64,000 nt of DNA, taken from Clostridium cellulovorans 743B (GTDB lineage: Bacteria > Bacillota > Clostridia > Clostridiales > Clostridiaceae). Shown here piece after piece: positions 60,364-64,000 of the stretch (its first letter is position 1; every line of letters starts with the position of its first letter). The stretch is taken from positions 372,001 through 436,000 of the forward strand of contig NC_014393.1 in NCBI RefSeq assembly GCF_000145275.1. The letters are read 5' to 3'. The notes below the pieces were generated by a model that was given only the letters and a program-made list of their open reading frames with translations, searched no databases and was not told the origin of the DNA. Made by a program: the position numbers and the translations under genes.

Positions 60364-62811
60364 ATGAAGGCTATAGTAATGGCCGGTGGAGAAGGCACAA
60401 GACTTAGACCACTTACCTGTAATATCCCAAAGCCAATGATGCCTATTTTGGGAAAACCTGTTATGGAGTATGCCATAGAAAACTTAAGAAAAATAGGTAT
60501 TACTCAAATAGGAGTAACACTTCAGTATTTACCTGATGAAGTAATAAACTATTTTGGTGACGGAAAAGAGTTTGGAGTAAATATACAATATTTTATTGAG
60601 GAAACCCCTTTAGGAACAGCAGGAAGTGTTAAAAACGCAGAGAGCTTTTTAGATGAGACGTTTGTTGTTATAAGTGGTGACGCCCTAACGGATATACATC
60701 TGGAAAAGGCTATTAAATATCATAAAGAAAAAGAAGCGATGGCGACTATGATTTTAAAAGAGGTCTCAGTGCCATTAGAATATGGGGTAGTTGTAACTGA
60801 TAAAGACGGAAAAGTAAACGGTTTTCTTGAAAAACCAAGTTGGAGCGAACTTTTCAGTGACAAGGCTAATACCGGAATATATATACTAGAGCCAGAAATA
60901 TTTAGCTTCTATGAACAAAATCAAAAGTTTGATTTTTCTAATGATTTGTTTCCGATTATGTTAAAGGAAAATAAGCCACTCATGGGTTATGTGGCAGATG
61001 GTTATTGGTGTGATATCGGAAGTATAGAACAATATATGAAATGTAGTTATGATATACTCAGTGGTCTGGTAGACGTAGATATAAATGCAGTTGAGGTAGA
61101 AGATGGTGTATGGGTAGGGAAAGATTGTACTATTAGTCCAAAGGCAACAATCACTCCTCCGGTATACATAGGGAATAAGTGTAGGATATACGAAGGAAGT
61201 AAAATAGGACCATTTAGCATTATAGGTAAAAATAATATTATATCTTCCAACTGCAACATAAAGAGAAGTATAATGTTTGACAACTGTTATATAGGCACAA
61301 GGGTTGAACTTAAAGGAACTGTGCTTTGTAATAAGGTTCAGATGGAGTCTAGAGCTGCTGCTTTTGAAGAAAGCTCTATTGGTGATGAAACTTTAGTATG
61401 TTCAAAGGCAACGATAAAACCAGGAGTAAAAATCTGGCCTGAAAAGGTCGTAGAGAGTGGAAGTATAATTAAGAGTAATCTTATATGGGGTGGAAAACAT
61501 ACGAAATCCATTTTTGGCAAACAAGGAGTTGTAGGAGAGGTAAATGTTGATATAACTCCTGAGTTTGTAGCTAAGCTTGGATCAGCGTATGGATCAAATT
61601 TAAGTCACGGTGCTAAAGTGGCTATAAGTTGTAATGATTATGGAGCTTCACAGATGTTTAAGTATGCATTAGCAACAGGATTGCTTTCAATGGGAATAGA
61701 GATTTTTGACTTAAAGAGGGTTACTACTTCCATGGCAAGACATACGGCACATCTATTTGGTGCTGATGGTGCTATTCATGTGATGCAAGATAGAGAAGAT
61801 GCTCAGAAAGTAACCATTCAGTTTATGGACGAGAATGGAGTAAATATAAGTTCTAGTATGGAAAGAAAAATAGAAGGAACCCTTTTAAGGGAAGATTTTA
61901 GAAGAGTTAAAGCAGATGAACTTAGAAGAATAGATCATTATGAAGATTGTATTGAATATTATATACGACATATAATCAATAGTTTAGATGATAAGCTTGT
62001 TATGGAAAAGAAGTACAACTTAGTAATAAGTGTACGTGAAAAATACGTGGCTAAGGCTGTTTTCAAGATATGTGAAACATTGAAGATAGGAATTAAGGAA
62101 TATGATACTCCAAAGGATATAAAAGGTCTTGCAAGAGAAGTTGTAAATAGTGGAGCTAATATGGGAATTTATTTTTCTGATGATGGAGAAGAGGCTGTAA
62201 TTATCGATGAGAAAGGAACAATAATAAGAAATTCCATATACGAAGCACTGAAGGCATATATATTGCTAAAAAGAAGTAACTTGAAAGTCTATGCGACACC
62301 TGTTAGTAGTTCTATGGCTCTTGAAAAGATAGCAGAGATGTGTGAGTCAAAGCTTGTAAGAACTAAGACTTCTCAGAAGGATGTGTTTAATGGATTTTTA
62401 TCAGGTATTTCAGAGGGAGGAGTAAGTAAAGAAGAGATTCTTCGTTGGTATTTGATGAGTTTAGATTCCATATGTATGTTTGCATTAACTTTAAATCATT
62501 TAGCAAAATACAATACAACTGTTAGTGCTTTAATCAGTTTGATACCTAGGTATAACTCTAAAAAGGCGGAAACCTTATGTCCTTGGAATAAAAAAGGTAA
62601 GGTCATGAGGAGTCTCATAGAGCAGCATGAAATAGCTAGTATTGACTTAATTGAAGGTATAAAGCTAAATTATAAGAATACTTGGGCCTTAGTACTTCCG
62701 GATAAGGAAGAACCCCTTTGTAGGATATATGCAGAATCTGAAAGTAAAGAGAAGGTCGATGAAATAATAGCAGATCTTACAAGAAAGATAGAAAATATAG
62801 TGTATAATTAA
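60364..62811 (+). CDS. Sugar nucleotidyltransferase / hexapeptide / phosphomannomutase-like fusion
   Basis: The 815-residue protein has an NTP_transferase domain (AIVMAGGEGTRLRPLT, ISGDALTD), a left-handed beta-helix of hexapeptide repeats (~250-370) and a C-terminal phosphomannomutase-like region from ~400. In the latter the first-domain loop that normally carries the catalytic phosphoserine TASHNP reads GADGAIHVMQDREDAQ, so mutase activity is doubtful. Such fusions occur in Firmicutes and cyanobacteria and are annotated as mannose-1-phosphate guanylyltransferases. It probably makes an NDP-sugar for wall or surface polysaccharides. The ATG at 60364 follows GGGGGGTAACAAG; an upstream ATG at 60349 is in frame. 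Confidence 0.87.
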   Translation: MKAIVMAGGEGTRLRPLTCNIPKPMMPILGKPVMEYAIENLRKIGITQIGVTLQYLPDEVINYFGDGKEFGVNIQYFIEETPLGTAGSVKNAESFLDETFVVISGDALTDIHLEKAIKYHKEKEAMATMILKEVSVPLEYGVVVTDKDGKVNGFLEKPSWSELFSDKANTGIYILEPEIFSFYEQNQKFDFSNDLFPIMLKENKPLMGYVADGYWCDIGSIEQYMKCSYDILSGLVDVDINAVEVEDGVWVGKDCTISPKATITPPVYIGNKCRIYEGSKIGPFSIIGKNNIISSNCNIKRSIMFDNCYIGTRVELKGTVLCNKVQMESRAAAFEESSIGDETLVCSKATIKPGVKIWPEKVVESGSIIKSNLIWGGKHTKSIFGKQGVVGEVNVDITPEFVAKLGSAYGSNLSHGAKVAISCNDYGASQMFKYALATGLLSMGIEIFDLKRVTTSMARHTAHLFGADGAIHVMQDREDAQKVTIQFMDENGVNISSSMERKIEGTLLREDFRRVKADELRRIDHYEDCIEYYIRHIINSLDDKLVMEKKYNLVISVREKYVAKAVFKICETLKIGIKEYDTPKDIKGLAREVVNSGANMGIYFSDDGEEAVIIDEKGTIIRNSIYEALKAYILLKRSNLKVYATPVSSSMALEKIAEMCESKLVRTKTSQKDVFNGFLSGISEGGVSKEEILRWYLMSLDSICMFALTLNHLAKYNTTVSALISLIPRYNSKKAETLCPWNKKGKVMRSLIEQHEIASIDLIEGIKLNYKNTWALVLPDKEEPLCRIYAESESKEKVDEIIADLTRKIENIVYN

Positions 62812-62812
62812 T

Positions 62813-62863
62813 AAGGTGAGCTTTGATTATTTCTATAATAAGAAAAGGGCTCACCTTTTCTTA
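62813..62863 (+). terminator. Intrinsic terminator
   Basis: AAGGTGAGC (62813-62821) pairs with GCTCACCTT (62849-62857), followed by TTCTTATTAT. Loop is 27 bases. Confidence 0.7.
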
Positions 62864-63214
62864 TTATAGATGTCACTAAGGTGATTATAATCAAAGATAA
62901 TAAATTATTTATAGATCTACATATTTTTTTATTTAAGCAATAAAGGATAGGGTGAATTGTGTGAATTTTAAAAATATTTTGTTATATTTGCGTAATTATC
63001 TGTAGAGTATTGATAATAAAGCTTTTATAGCAAATGTGATAAATTTACAAAGTTTATAACTAAATCTTAACGAAATTTGCATGATAATTTAGAAAAACGG
63101 AGATAGAAAAACCACTAGCTTTTTAATAGCCTTTTCTCAAATTGCTTTAAAAATTGTCATGATATAAAATAATTATTATTAATAAATATAAATAATTTAC
63201 TAGGGGGAATTCCC
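62864..63214. other. Gene-free leader of nrdD
   Basis: No reading frame is credible. The region carries the nrdD promoter and an AGGGGG ribosome binding site before 63215. I searched for an NrdR box pair and for cobalamin or other riboswitch motifs by eye and saw none that convinced me. Confidence 0.35.
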
Positions 63215-64000
63215 GTGCTATATGTAGTTAAACGAGATGGAAGAAAAGTTAAATTCAACAGTGATAAAATCACAAAAGCTATTAAAAGATCATCTGAGGA
63301 ACTAGGTTATGATCTTAAAGAAAGCGAGGCAATAGACTTAACTCAAGGAATAATTACTTCTATTGAGGAAGAAGACTTAGAAGAAGTTACTGTTGAACAA
63401 ATACAGAACTTTGTGGAGAAGGTTTTAACAGAAAAAGGCTATACGAATATTAGTAAATCTTATTCAGCCTACAGAAACGAAAGAACAAGAGTAAGAGAAC
63501 TTAAGTCAGACCTTATGAAGGCAATACAGCTTATAGGAGTGGAAACTGACAGAGATAATGCAAACGTAGGTAATAATTTTAGTTCAAAGCTTTTAAGAAT
63601 AGCTAGTGAATCGAATAAGTGGCATAACTTATCATCAATGCCAAAACAGTTAGCCAAAGCTCATGAAAATGGAGATGTATATTATCACGATTTAGATAGT
63701 TATAATCTAACAGTTAATTGTCTTCACATTCCAACAAAAGAAGTATTAACAAGAGGATTTAATACAGGTTACGGATACATAAGGGTTCCAAAGAGAATCG
63801 AGTCAGCTGCAGAGTTATCTTGTATACTTCTTCAATCAACACAGAATGATATGTTTGGTGGTCAATCTCATCCAGATTTTGACAACGACATGTCTTGTTT
63901 TGTTGCGACTACCAGAGAACAAATAAGAATAGAACTTAGTGAATTAGGTATAACTGAAGAAAAAATAAATCAAGTTATAGAGAAAAAAGTTAAAAACGCT
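63215..64000 (+). CDS. nrdD: Anaerobic (class III) ribonucleoside-triphosphate reductase, N-terminal part
   Basis: The frame is open from GTG 63215 to the window edge (262 codons). It begins YVVKRDGRKVKFNSDKITKA, an ATP-cone allosteric domain (~1-90), followed by the start of the catalytic barrel with YYHDLDSYNLTVNCLHIP and QNDMFGGQSHPDFDNDM. It reduces ribonucleoside triphosphates under anoxic conditions using a glycyl radical; the radical site and the activase NrdG are outside the window. AGGGGG lies 7 bases before the GTG. Confidence 0.95.
   Translation, partial: MLYVVKRDGRKVKFNSDKITKAIKRSSEELGYDLKESEAIDLTQGIITSIEEEDLEEVTVEQIQNFVEKVLTEKGYTNISKSYSAYRNERTRVRELKSDLMKAIQLIGVETDRDNANVGNNFSSKLLRIASESNKWHNLSSMPKQLAKAHENGDVYYHDLDSYNLTVNCLHIPTKEVLTRGFNTGYGYIRVPKRIESAAELSCILLQSTQNDMFGGQSHPDFDNDMSCFVATTREQIRIELSELGITEEKINQVIEKKVKNA

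Overview
The window is AT-rich DNA from a low-GC Gram-positive anaerobe, most likely a Clostridium of cluster I (Clostridium sensu stricto). The evidence is the strong AGGAGG-type ribosome binding sites with frequent GTG and TTG starts, a class III (anaerobic) ribonucleotide reductase, a small ferredoxin, a fluoride riboswitch with a CLC exporter, the tatD / 3D-domain / rnmV / rsmA gene order, and aromatic genes in one cluster. No rRNA, tRNA, transposase or CRISPR array was recognised.

Left part (1-14100) is accessory and adaptive. It holds a HAD hydrolase fragment, a Nudix hydrolase, a YtrA-type GntR repressor with a DUF5808 membrane protein and an AadA-like nucleotidyltransferase. A methyltransferase follows, then a sugar block (galactose-binding-like protein, AraC regulator, GH127 arabinofuranosidase), two GNAT acetyltransferases and a BceAB-like ABC transporter.

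The most striking island is 14103-20543. It is a two-gene minus-strand operon of a P-loop NTPase (969 aa) and a giant adenosine-deaminase-fold protein (935 aa), which I read as a RADAR-type anti-phage system (rdrA-rdrB). A frameshifted gene lies beside it. Next come an ABC-2 transporter, a YcxB-like protein, an aldose epimerase, a second galactose-binding-like paralogue, two secreted seven-bladed Kelch proteins sharing a C-terminal module, and a peptidoglycan-binding protein. A small locus follows with a double-glycine bacteriocin-like peptide and an M48 membrane protease.

The middle (33-51 kb) is more housekeeping: fluoride riboswitch and CLC-F, DUF3892, a chemoreceptor with an orphan TRAP binding protein, DUF4163/3298, DUF1292, DUF445, cold shock protein, tatD, two 3D-domain wall proteins, rnmV, rsmA, an acidic clostridial protein, lipoproteins, a Mrp ATPase and a ferredoxin.

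The right part carries the minus-strand aromatic operon aroF-tyrA-aroA-aroC-pheA-aroK. It is preceded by a Phe/Tyr-rich 43-codon leader peptide and an intrinsic terminator, a classic attenuation arrangement. Upstream lie a hidden 59-aa gene, a degV-padR operon whose promoter is overlapped by a palindromic operator, a sugar nucleotidyltransferase/phosphomannomutase fusion, and the start of nrdD at the window edge.

Intergenic regions hold at least two families of dispersed repeats (a ~75-bp family in four copies and a family with ~10-bp terminal inverted repeats), plus a 39-bp tandem repeat derived from the 3' end of the DUF3892 gene.
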